Assembly: GCA_038501785.1 (NCBI GenBank)
Contig: JBAMJR010000151.1
Location: 4,760,501-4,824,500, forward strand
From: Myoxocephalus aenaeus
Lineage: Eukaryota; Chordata; Actinopteri; Perciformes; Cottidae
Length of the DNA stretch: 64,000 bases
Direction of reading: 5' to 3'
The stretch's first letter is position 1. Each line of letters opens with the position of its first letter. Below, piece by piece: positions 33,888 to 46,200 of the stretch. The position numbers and the translations under genes were made by a program. A model generated the notes under the pieces. The model was not told where the DNA came from. It saw nothing but the letters and a program-made list of their open reading frames with translations, and made no database searches.

Positions 33888-36800
33888 GTAATCCCACTCC
33901 ATCTATCCATCAACCTGGAGACTATTTCCAGCGTCCCCTACAGAATGTCAAAGCGCCGCTGAGCAGCAGATGAGTCCATCATCCTCTTTCTAAGACTTTC
34001 GCTCAAGTTCCCATCAAAACACATAAACACATCATGTGCCATTATTTTCTATTGCCCTCCCTCCCGTTTCTGTCAATGGAGGGTCATGGCAGTGAGTGAA
34101 CACAGTTGAGTGGAGTGCTCTATGCAGCATGCAAACGAGAAGCTCCGTGTAAAACCCACAGGATGTGACAGGATCCTTTCGCCGTCGATGACATCACTCT
34201 GTATGGGCTGCGATGGGGCATGTGCCAGAGATCTCCTGTCTACTAGGAAGTGAGACAATTAAAGAGATGACCCTGCCTCAGTTGCCGTCACTGTCTCTCT
34301 GCCAGAGAGAGAGAGAGAGCGCTTGGCTCTGCCATTACTCCTGCACTTGCTAATTAGCGTCTGTCGCTGGAGTAACTTGTACCTGTCAGTGTGTGCCGCT
34401 CTCCTATATTCCGTAACTTGAGGGAATTGAAATTGAATGCCAGCTAAGCTCCGACAAACTGTAAATGGTGCATGGGATACACCCTGATTCTCTCACTGAC
34501 CTGACAGCCTTATATGTAAGAAATTGTTTTTAATGAACACAGAGTATCTCAGCAAGTTTTTACTGCTGGTGTGGACCGTTTCATCTATTCCAGACAAAGG
34601 GACGTGCTGGTTGTTTTATTGCATTTCTTTAGGTACTTGAGCAAGTCCCTGTGCCATATGTTCATGTATGAATGCCAAAGCCATTTCTGTTCCAGATAAC
34701 CCAGTGCCTATTTACATTAAAGAGACATGGTGAAACTGCCTGGTCATTGGTAATTATTGGTCCCATTCCCAGGTCCACTTTGTGCTTGTTCAGGCAGAAC
34801 AAGGTCAAGTTTATTACAGACATTTCTTCACCCACAGGATTAGCCATGCGGCTAAAATTCATCCTTCCACTTTTCCATTAGTTGATTTATCTGCAGACTA
34901 GACTGTTCTACATAATGAGTAAAACATGAATTATGGTCAAAGCAATACAAATATTTCATTTACATGCAGATCAACGCTGACATATTGAATTGTTCCCAGT
35001 TAGACGCAGTCCTATTTTAGGGCTAATCCCTCTCTGTTTGCAGATGCTCAGTCATCCCAAACATTTTACTTGTTTTGAATAATGGAGTTTATCTGTGATT
35101 GTTTGTTGCTGTCATACGCAAAATAGCTACCTTGCATCAAGTCTGACTTGTATAAGTAGTGCAGAAATACCTCCCCGACACACATGCACAGGAGTACACG
35201 CACACACTGTGTCCTCTTGCTAAGCTGGATGAGACTGTTGATCAAACCCCAGGCTGTGCCCAAATGCACAGATCTCTCTGTACAGTAGCCCTTGACCTTG
35301 CTGTGTGTCCTCGTGGCCCAGACACCCGCCTGAAATTAAATTACAGATTAGTGGCTTCAGGCCCAAAGAGGGGTTTATTTGGTTGGCCCCTCTCTGAGAA
35401 GCGTTCATTCAGGGACTGGAAAAAAATGGCGTGGGATTTAAGGAAGAAAATGTCTGAAAATGTCTAGAATACTGTGAGTGCTGGAGCCAATGGTCCCCGA
35501 AAACTGAAATGTCTGCAAAGACTTCTAAATCTTACATTGTAGTTAAAAGGGACATGGGGCTGGTGGAAATGTGAAAAATGGTTTCTTGGAAGCAAAATAA
35601 AAGTAAATTATAAAGAAAACCAAAGTCGAACTGAGGGAACTCAGCTCACTGCTGAATGAATACCTTGGGAATTAAAAAGTAATTCTTGTGAGACAAAAGA
35701 AGCCAATGCCAAGCCCTCATTAATTTGGAAGTCTGTCAAGCCTTTCACAAACCTTAATTCCAAATGACATTCACTTCAAACAACATTCGTATTAGAGTGA
35801 CCATCAATTGGTTAGTGTAGTGGAGTTAACACAACTGCGTTAAAAAGTTGCTAAATAAAACTTCTAACTTAAAGAATAAGCTCAGATGTTTTACTAAAAA
35901 GGGTTGTCTTTGGAAAATATCCACTTGATTTGGCAAAATTAGATTACTGAGGCATGTTAGCTTCGGCTGAACTTTGGTGAGCATTTTATCTTCCCTAGCT
36001 GATAGTGTGATTGTGCTACTGTGATCACTTCATTACCAGAATGGACATGACTGATACTTATAGAAATGCACATATGGGCATGTGACTATTGTTTTAAGAC
36101 AGGCTTGATTCTTCTAAATTAGAAACACGACCTGTAGAAGTCAGAACAGCAGCATGCATTACAAACCTCAGTTAACTTCAACCCACCAACTACAGGTCTT
36201 TACTTAGCATCTTACTTCAAATAACATAATTGTTCACACTTAATTTCACTTCTCACGGACTAAAACTTAGAAGACAACCAAAATATTTTGAAGTAAAAAA
36301 ATGTGTACGTTTAACAAAATGAACAAAAGAACATGCAAATTGGGAAGAAAAAATATCTAATTTACGTCCAACGGGGACCAGATGATAAATATTTAAAGAT
36401 GCTCATGTCATGTATTTAATTTAACTATCAAAATAAAACACTGAGCAGGGTTTTGTGTTTCCCCACAGCCAAGCCTCGGACTACGTCTCACACACACAGG
36501 AACGTTTCACAGATTCAATAGTCTCAAGTTCAAACACCCTGAAAGCTGCTAATGGGTTGGTGTGGTGTTTGCTTGTACACGTACAATGCTTACTGAAATT
36601 TAGAGGTGGTGTGAGTTCATACAAGTCGGTAAAGGAACCCAAACGGAGGCAAACAGCAGAGATTTGTCCTCGGCAGCATGTGTTCACATTGGCAAGAAAA
36701 AAGAAAAAAGTGCAGGTATACCAAGGGACAGGAGTCAACGTAAAACTACTTAAGTTTAAACTGCCACACTCATACATATAGGCACACTTCACACACTAAG

Positions 36801-37370
36801 TTGGAGCACATTATTGGTAACACATCGGTCGGCTATTAGTGGCCAAAAAACACAGACTGGACAAACACTCCGGCTGTCAAATCCACTTAAATAGAATTGG
36901 GCAAAAATGTGCTATCAATGCAGACCGGATCAAACAGTGTCTTGGAGCGTGAAAGAACACCAATGCAGCTATTTTTCAGAAATCTCTTCTTCACACTCCG
37001 CAGAGCTAACGTACCCTGGCTCAGACTGCGGTCCAATCATGCAGTAGATTTATATTAGCACTTCTGCTACTCTGCATTTGACTTGATTTGAACATGAGGT
37101 CCCACTAAAGTACTCACTGAAATAGGGCCAGATGTGCTCCTAAATTTTAGTACACAGTAAATGCTTAGTGTGCTCTTTAGTAAATATCCTACTTTATTTT
37201 TTTTCCTCCCATTTGTTTAGCAGATACTTCAAGTTAAGCTTGTACGTACATCCTTTCACTACCACATGAATCATCGCTTTCCTCTCTATCGAAAGGGACC
37301 TCAGTCAAATGGAGAGGAAGCAGCTGTCCGCTAGTGGCCCATGTTCTGTTTGGTACAGGACACCTGAGGT
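33888..37370. other. No gene recognised; short (GA)n run
   Basis: Non-coding sequence. A GA run occurs at 34303-34319. A splice-acceptor-like CCCCACAG at about 36470 has no convincing donor downstream. Confidence 0.4.
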
Positions 37371-37524
37371 CAGTGGCTCTCAGTCCAAGTACTCTGCACC
37401 CAGAGCTCTGTCAGTTCTGTTCTAGCAGTCTAATCAGGGACTGTTTCACACCAGGGACAGCAAGTGAATGCAATTAAGCACAGGGTAGTAAAGAAGAAAC
37501 CAGGACCAGGATTGAAGACCACTG
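37371..37524. mobile_element. Small hAT-like MITE
   Basis: Ends CAGTGGCTCTCAGTCC (37371) and, in complement from 37524, CAGTGGTCTTCAATCC form an imperfect inverted repeat of a common fish MITE type. The interior has the expected GGGACAGCAAGTGAATGCAA region. An 8-bp target duplication is not recognisable, so it is old or its ends are eroded. Confidence 0.55.
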
Positions 37525-39182
37525 TGTAATTGGTTTATTCATGGGCTCCTGGGATACTCTATCACAAGTTATCAAGGTGCATGTAAATAGCTTGGGCTAT
37601 GGCCAGTAATCAGTTAACTCTGGAAGTAAGCGTGGTGTGTAAACACTTACTGTGAATTCTGCTCACTGTGAGCATCCTTGCATCATTTTTACGATCTGCT
37701 GGGTTTGTTCACCGCTTAAGGAGAAAACACTGCCAGCATTTTACGCTGTTTTATTTCTCCTGAGGAGGTTCGATAATGTATTTAGTATGCAGTGGCGGGG
37801 GCGAACATAAAACAGGCAAATCAACTGAGATAGTGATCCACCATTATGAGGTTTTGAAAGCTGATGCTGTGACCAATATTAATGCTCTGAGAATATTCAT
37901 GTTACATTTATAATACATTTATTCGTTGACATTAATTTATTCAAATTCTTAATTAAAATCACAATTTCATTCAAAACATTTTGAAACAATCAAGCTATTG
38001 AAATAACTTCTAGAATAACTTAATATTATCATTATTATATCCTGTTTCAATGGAATTATTATAAGATTGCTATAACCATGAGATGATTTGATAGTAGATG
38101 GGGGATGCAATCCTCCTTGTCAGCAAAATGTCCAAAATGCATCCCCCTTGCTTCCCTCTGCTTTTAGTCGTTATGCTCGGCTATGGTCTCATTCAACAAA
38201 ACTCAGCAAGAAAGGGAATAATCGTATTTCCAAAAATGTCAGACGATTCGTACAGCTCTTTAATAGGTTACCAAATAAGAAAACTAAAAAGTGACGTGTG
38301 ACAGAAACATTGTGTCAATGGGTAAGACCCAAGTAGAATGATCATTATAGTCTCACGTGGGGTTTTGGGAGTTAAAGTAGTCCCAGTGCAAACACCAGAA
38401 CAAATTCAGACAAATACACCTCCTTATTTTATTAATTACTTTTGTGGTGAGATGAAACATTTGAGGTCAAAATACTGACCTTTAATTATACCTCCTTATT
38501 AGGCCAGTAGGTATAATGTGTCAGGATAGGTGGGAAGAAAAGCTGTACGGCCCTACTCATATATCTTCAAGGACAAAGGAGTCGCTTTCGAGGTTAGATC
38601 AAAATTCCTTGAGTGAATCACATTGTGAAAGTAAGAAAAGAAACAAAAAACACTTGAAAGCACCTGAATTCATAACACTCTGAACCTCCACCTTGAATGG
38701 CAAGCAGCCGCACTGGGCATGAGATGTTGACATGAGGATTTAAGAGTCAGAAAATGAAAGTTTTTGTTGGGAGGGCAGACATCTACAATGAAAGAAAAAG
38801 AGACAAATATGGTGCTGAGAATTAAAGCCTCAATCCAAAAAGAATACCTGCTGTGAATATATAGACAGGGATTTTCGTATAGCTTTCAGGTTGCGCTTTC
38901 ACGCCAGTCCTTTTGATATCTCTACCGTTAAAAAACTGTGTAAAGACAACTAATACAGTATTTACATCAGCAAGATGGAGAATAAGATCATGGATCGGTG
39001 CAGCATGAATAATATGGTGGGCGTCTTAGTGTCATGGTGAAGGGGAGGCTGAGCCTGAAAGAAAAGCTCTCGGTTTAGCAACAGATATCTTTCGAGAGCT
39101 CTGAGTAATTCTCTGTAGTGATGGAAAGGATAAGTTTGCAAGTAAAATCACAGCTTACAGTTGCTCCCCTGCTACTTTGCAT
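37525..39182. other. No gene or repeat recognised
   Basis: AT-rich non-coding sequence. Confidence 0.4.
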
Positions 39183-39330
39183 CAAAAGGTGAGGTGGTAC
39201 GGGCATCTAATCAGTAAGCCACTGGGAATCTTCCCTGTGGAGATGTTCAGGGCACATCCAACTGAGAGTAAACCCGTGGGCAGATCAAGAACACAACGGC
39301 CTGGGCAGGTCTGTGGATCCTCCCCCGAGA
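39183..39330 (+). pseudogene. Old RTE/Rex3-like LINE C-terminal fragment
   Basis: The frame reads QKVRWYGHLISKP, FPVEMFRAHPTESKP and VGRSRTQRP, which lines up with QLRWFGHLVRIPP, LPLEVFQARPTGRRP and RGRPRTRWR near the C-terminus of the Rex3 copy at 50891-51247. It is much more diverged and on the opposite strand, so it represents an older insertion. The GTAAGC after 39370 is probably coincidental. Confidence 0.55.
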
Positions 39331-39399
39331 TGGCTCGGGAGGAGACATGTCTGAGCCAACAAATCCAGGTAAGCAGTGGAAAACTCAAGCTTTTGACTA

Positions 39400-42300
39400 C
39401 TCTGTAATGTCAGTTGCTGATAATGGGTGTGTTACCTACTGTACCACGGTTCTTCATTTCATGCTCTTTTCTCTCAAAAGTGATTCTCATTCAACATTAT
39501 TACTAAAATATTCCTAAATTGAGCTTTAAAAGTACCAAGGATGTGGTCAGTGTGAATAAGTAAGTCTGAATTCAGGGTAGACAGAAAAATCACAGCTAAA
39601 TGTAATTACATTTTGAATTGAAAATTAACTGTTAATGGTTATAATTCAAATTGAACTTATGCTCCTTTTTCCACCTTTTTGACTGACCCACTCAGTGAAG
39701 TGCATCCATGTCTTTGGGGTCAAAAGGAGTTTTTAAATTGTTTCTGTAGTTATTGGTAAACAGTCTCAATGCACAGACTGCCTACCTACACATTTAACAG
39801 GTGCTAACTGCACTTGACCTTTGTTCACTTATTCTGTTTAAACCTTGGCCACTGAAAATGGCATCAATCCAACTTTTGGCGCCTGCAAAATGATATAAAA
39901 CGTCTGAATCCCCCCTGCTAACTGAACTTGGCGGGAGAGTTCATCAAAATATCATGATTTGCCAAACGGACGAGTCACAGCACATGCCCTCCACGAACGC
40001 GCGTTTTTTCAGTGCGCTGCAATTTCAACGTCCATTTATGTTCTCTGATCGCTGTTCTGTAAAAAAATACTAAGTCAAATTGTGCCATCCTATACATGTT
40101 AGTCTCTAAAGAAGCCAGCAGAAACAGGAAGAAAAGGTCAGCTGGCCGTGGTGTATTCTTTAGAATCAACATCAAAGACATGCAGGTGCAACGGGTACAA
40201 GCGATTGTGGAGCTGTGCCCATTGAGCACATAGAGGTGAACCCCTGGAGCGGTACAGTATACTATGTAGTTGACTGTTGACTGGAAATCCCTTTTAGTGG
40301 AGTAAACATGAAAGGAAATACCTTTTAACACTTAATAATATATGTTCATGAAGTCAAAGGTCCAACAACACGGGGAATGCCCATGTGCATAGAACAAATT
40401 CAAAGCAATATTTTTTCACTTAACTTTGCAGACAATAACACTACTATCACATGCAGGTCCCAAACACAAAATGCACACAAGTAGTTCTTACAGAAGGACA
40501 ATATGTGAATGGATCTACACAGCTTAAACAACAGATACAGTGTAACCCAAATACTTCACACTACTGGATGCATACAGGCTCGAAAAGTAGACCAGAGATC
40601 CTTTCCAAAGGTTTTACATCTAAGATATTCAGCCACCAAATCATAATCAATAAATACCAAATTCATGACACTTAAAACCTCTCATTTATATTTAAGATGG
40701 ACACAACAATGTTTCAAATTACACCCTTTATCCATTTCTATATGTTTATATTTTAATGAAGTAAAAGCATTTTCTTGTAATGGCATTCAAGTTTAATTAC
40801 TGCTTATCTGTGTCATATCATGTTGGAACATATATGTTCAGATACCAATATTTACAGTTGATCCATTTTCCATTTTAGGTTAATTTTTAACTTTATTGAT
40901 GCACACCATCATCTGAGGATGGTATGCAGAGCCACTGAGAGAGATACATACCATAGACATGTTGCATTAGGATCCCAAGGCTGAAAATTGTTTGAAGTGA
41001 ACTGCTGATTCTTGTCAAGCACTATAAAGGATCGGGTGGAAGGTTCAACAACGTGGCTGACTTTGACATTCCATCTCCTTTAACAGTAAATATTGATTTA
41101 TTTCAACCACGAGGGTAACCTCTCCATGACTTTAGTGTTAACTACCTCAACATTACCAGACCTTAAAAGAGCTGTGTTTAGCTTTCAGAACATTGATATA
41201 GAAGCAACCAACTATTAGCTATGAAATGATATACACTGTTGAGTAATGTCTACCTGAGCAGAGAATGAAGTCACTCTCTTTTTTACATGACCGGGCCGGC
41301 CACGCATGCTTTTAGTTCATGCTAGTACATTTTAGTGCGCCCCCCTGGCTAGCTCATGGGCGCTGCTCAGTACTGCTATCATACCTGCTATCACCCTCCG
41401 GTTCCCTCTGAGATAAACACTGTTAGCTCTGTCAGCACTTTGCTGTTGTTTGCACTGTCAGGACTGTTAGCACCGTTAGCTGTGAGCTATTAGGAGGCAA
41501 TTAAAATGCTCTAAATCACGTATCTTGCACCTTTTCACATCGCGGCCACCGATCAGAGAGTACTCGCATGAAATGCGTTTGGAACTGTCATATGGGTAGT
41601 TATAGAGGGCACTTACTAAAGACGAACAACATCTAATTAATGATAAAATTATGAGGACCTCACTCTCGTCGTAAAATGCCAACGCTACCTGTCCATTTTT
41701 TTCTCACTGGGCTCCAAAAATAAGGTTTGGCTCAATTCATATATTACATATTATATTATGATAGTCAATTACTGTAAATTGCTGGGGTTTTTTAGTTGTA
41801 TAATTTATAACTCAAAAGCTTGTATTTTTTTGCGAAGCCACCCCAGTTGCTTTACCTGAGAAAACAATATAATAAATGCACTTAGAGCAGACGTTTCTCT
41901 CCTGCTTGTCCATATAGAATACACACACGATCTGGATTTTATTTATCGCCCAACTGTACTGTGTCTGCTCAAAGTTTTAATATTTCATAAACAGTGATCA
42001 ATCTCCTAGTGCATCGAAGAGCAAATAAGTAATGACACTCCTGCTTGGCTGATGAATACTGCAGCTTCTATTGGACTTTGTGGTTGCATATTTGATTTTT
42101 CTCCTAAATTCTATTTAAAATCTCATTACCTTAAATCAGGATGAAGTGATATCATGCTAGATTCTATTCCCTTTTCAAAACAGCTTCCTCAGAGGCCCTG
42201 AAGTAAATCACTGGTCCAAACTTGGGAAAACAAAACACAGTGCATAAGCAGAGGCTTTATTTTAGCAACTGAAATGTGTGCTTTGTCAGACTCATTCAGA

Positions 42301-42795
42301 TGTGCTGGGCTGGCCCTAATTAAAGTGTTCTGGTCTACAGAGTCCCTGACTGGTCCTGAGCATGCAGAAGCTGTCTTATTCTTTCCATCCATCACATCTA
42401 CTGTAATTACTTTTGTTTACAGTGGAGGAAACGGCAGCTGTCTGATTAGAAGTTATTGAGGAGATAACTCATAGGTAATTTAGAAATGGCGCTCAACTTC
42501 TCTCCTGGATGCAGATGAATCATTTCCTGTATGAAGTGTGGGGACGATGTAGAGACGCTCATGGAGAAAGACCCTGACAAATGACCACAGGGCTGTCAAA
42601 TCTCCAAAACATGTTCCTCTTGAGCCGTACATTGTTGTTTTCTTCCAATGGTTATGAGGGTCTCTCTTTTCCTGAGGCAGAAATAAAAAAGTTTGCAAAA
42701 CAGTGTGATTAGTTGCACACTGTGTTAATTTTGTTAATATATTAATACATTATATATTTAGGAATATTATTATTATATATTATATTAAAGGGCAA
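39400..42795. other. No gene recognised
   Basis: AT-rich non-coding DNA. A segment at about 41290-41500, rich in GTTAGC motifs, resembles 59650-59760, but no element boundaries could be set. Confidence 0.35.
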
Positions 42796-43280
42796 TTTCA
42801 GTTCCTGTTCAAGTCCCTCCCCTCTGGCAGGAGGCTGCGGTCCATCAGGACTAACGCCTCACGCCACAGCAACAGTTTCTTCCCGTCGGCAGTCGGGCTC
42901 ATCAACAGGGCTCGGGTCCCCCACTGACTGTCTCTGTCACACCCAGGACTATTTTTTTATATTTTTATTTTTATTTTCTTCCTTCTTACCGGTCACTCCT
43001 CTGCACACTTCATATTTAAACACTCATGCCACTTAACATACACGTTTTAACTTAAACACACGTCACTTTAACGTACACTTACATTAACGTATCTGTTTGT
43101 CTGAGCACTTTATTTTATACTTATTTTAATTACCCATTGTACTGTTGTTGTCGTTGATTGTTGATTGTTGATTGTCTCGTCTAACGTCTCATGTCCAATG
43201 TATGCACCTTCCACCAAGAGAAATTCCTCGTTTGTGTAAACATTCCTGGCAATAAACGGTTTCTGATTCTGATTCTGATT
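42796..43280 (+). mobile_element. 5'-truncated LINE 3' end (L2/Rex1-like)
   Basis: The frame ending at TGA 42925-42927 reads FKSLPSGRRLRSIR, ASRHSNSFFPSAVG, LINRARVPH, the familiar C-terminus of many fish LINE ORF2 proteins. A 3' UTR of about 330 bp follows and ends in a short tandem TTCTGA tail (43261-43280), as expected for L2/Rex1-type LINEs. No target duplication was resolved. Only the extreme 3' part inserted, and it is non-coding in practice. Confidence 0.75.
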
Positions 43281-46200
43281 GGTTCTTTATGACTCAATGG
43301 TTTAAAGAAGGCACCGTATGACTGCAATATCACAATATTGTAATAAAAAAAAGAGTCTTTTTGCGAAATTGATACTGAGATGTCCATTATTGATATAGAA
43401 AATGGATGTGCAATATCAAAATGGCGAATCAATACTGCAATACCCATTTCCAATATGGGAAATGGATCCTGCAGCAGAGATATGATATAGGATTATTTAT
43501 TTTTATCGACTGCAGATTTTGAAAATACTGTAGATATTGCCCCATTAGTACCTGTACTTTGGTTGGTTTGGTTATTAAAATGTAGCATATTTCACGTAAT
43601 GAACATCATTTCTATACATTCAGATAGATGCAGCAAGTGTTATTATCTCAAAACAATAATGAATTGATGTTGTATACAGTGATATATCAGTCAGTAAGAT
43701 ACTGATAGAGCTCACAGCCTGTCGTGATGTAGGACACAGATTTGCATGGAGCTGAATAAATTGCACCTGTTATTCTTTAGAATATATATTGTAATGCTAT
43801 TTTTCTAACTTCCAAATTTGCGAACAAGTAATGACATCACTGAAATCCATGATTATTCAATATTTGCACGTTAATCAAACAAATATATCGTCATTTATTT
43901 TGATATCCCTTTTAAACACAATTTTGGTACTTTATCTGTCTTTCATCTTATTGGAAGCCACAATCTGACACACCATTTTTCTGTCTGAGCTATTGCAAAT
44001 TGGTTTTGGACCATTGGACAAAGAAAAGTAAATTGACCGACTTGTTTTCTTTTCCATAAACCACACCAAAGATGGAACTGTTGGTTACAGACAGTGTGGT
44101 CGTCAAGGCTTTCCTGTTGTCCTTGAGCGCTGAGTGGGTTCACTCAATTAATGGCTGTAATTGGACTGTTTGGAATATCAGCACTGCTAAAGTTACTTTG
44201 ACAGTGATTTAATTTGACATGTTAATCAATCATCAACATAGCTGGAGCACCCACTAATATGTTAACAAGGGATAGAAATAGCATTTATATTGTATGCAGA
44301 CAACGGTGTAGCGCACAAGGCATTGAGTATAATCATAATATATTAGCACTTTGTTTATTGATTTATTTTTGGCTCTTTCATCATTGTGCCAGGGGTGTTT
44401 TTCTCAGCAATGGGGCCAGAAAATAAAAGGAAATGTCATAAAATAAATAGTACCTAATAAACTATTGTGTAAATAGTATAGCTCAAAACCAGTTTCAATG
44501 AACTTTCTGTTTGTACAACAGATCCCCTCCCTTGCCAAAGTGTTAGATTAATTACTTTGCTTTAATGGGCCCAACTACAGGGTACTAGTAATTAAAAGAT
44601 AATGATGGGTCCCTTTGAATGTTACAAATAAAGATGCACAAAATCATACTTGCTATTTCTGCCAAATTATCCATGCCTTCCTGTGGAGTCTGTGGAGTCT
44701 GTGGAGTCTTTGCTCTCAGCAATCCATATCAGATACACTTTGGATTATCACTCTGGATAAGAATAATGAATACACATGTTCATTGGCATCCATCTCCATG
44801 ACCCCTTTCTCTATGACTAGCTGGAGAAAAATAAAAGTAAAAGTCGTATATTGAGGACTGTATCTCTTTTTCCTACTTTTTGTGGGTGTTGGCAGCTGTG
44901 TTTGGTGATGAAATGAGTCCAGGCCTTCTCTGTGGGGACCAGTGAAACTCCTCATGAAGCCCCTTTACGTGTCTCCTGACCGGCTGCAAAAAAACAATAA
45001 AGCTATGACAAAAAAACTGTGATGAGTCATGTACATATTTGATTAATTCAAGAAATAAAAGAAACATCTTCTACCTCATCTGCCTCCAGAACCTTCCAGA
45101 AAATGATTTTCTATTGGCATCAAACTAACACAAAATGTAGCACACCAACACTGCAAGTACAGCAACAATGTGTTTGGATTTTGGGAACTCAGTGGAATTC
45201 AGCATCCTCAGATCCCTCAACGTGGCTGCATTTCTCAGGGGATCTATTATTATGAAAGCTGAACCCCAGTGGCTGTCTTGATGAACTTGTTGTGGCACCG
45301 CTGGAGAAGAAATCTTCGTCTAGTCGCTGTTGTGCTTTATGAAAGAGAGATGAGAGGGTAGGTCTATTTTGTTTCATTCTGTACATGTAGAGAAAGCATC
45401 AAACCACAAAATGAGTTACATTTTTATTGTGGTGTGTAGCTTTATCACTGTGGTGCAGAAATGCAGTTCATAACTAAATGCAGTTCATAACTATATGCAT
45501 GGCTGTATAGTACTACGTGGTAAAACCATTAGGGGTTGACGTGAAAACAGACTCCGACTTACAGTCAGAGCACAATGAACAAAGTGGTGTTTGAAGTGTG
45601 ATTCAGTCTGGTTGGAGGGTTTAACACTTGCAGAGCCCCATAGCTGGAGAGTTGGAGCCAGTGTGGGACCAGACCAGTTTAATCTGTCATACAGTACAAT
45701 TGTGAATGGTTTGCATTCAACTAAATACTGAATATCTCCTCAACCCCAAGGTCTATTTGAATAATTAAAAAAGCTATAATAAACAGAAAACCCTTGTAAT
45801 CCTATTTCAGCCATAAGTAAGTCCATTTGAATTTGTTTTGCTGGACATAAATCGCAATGTTGTGCGTATCTTGGTGAAGGTTGGTTTCCCAGCGGATTTG
45901 GCGTTATTGGTGGATTCAGTAGGCTCTAAGGATTCCAAAACTGTAATCCTGTGTAACTTCATGCTATCGATATGAAAGGTCATATTTTAGGAAATCGGAG
46001 TGCTCTCTCAAGTCACTCTCGAGTCCCTTGAAATATTGACTTGTAAGGCGAGGATGTGCCGTTTTTTTGCTCTATCACACCAGAAGCCCTATTTTGAATT
46101 GGTAGGGCTTGGGAGATCGATGAAGAGGTTCGACGAAGGGCTGAGCCCCCATTTTGGGGGGCTCTGGGGTTAAGAACCCACAAAATATAACATGTTGAAG

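Noticed and set aside
36470..36531. Exon after the CCCCACAG at about 36470
   Set aside because: No acceptable donor follows within a plausible distance in the open frame.
39177..39407. Host exon ending at the GTAAGC near 39371
   Set aside because: The frame matches the C-terminus of RTE-type LINE proteins, so it is a retrotransposon relic and the donor-like site is coincidental.
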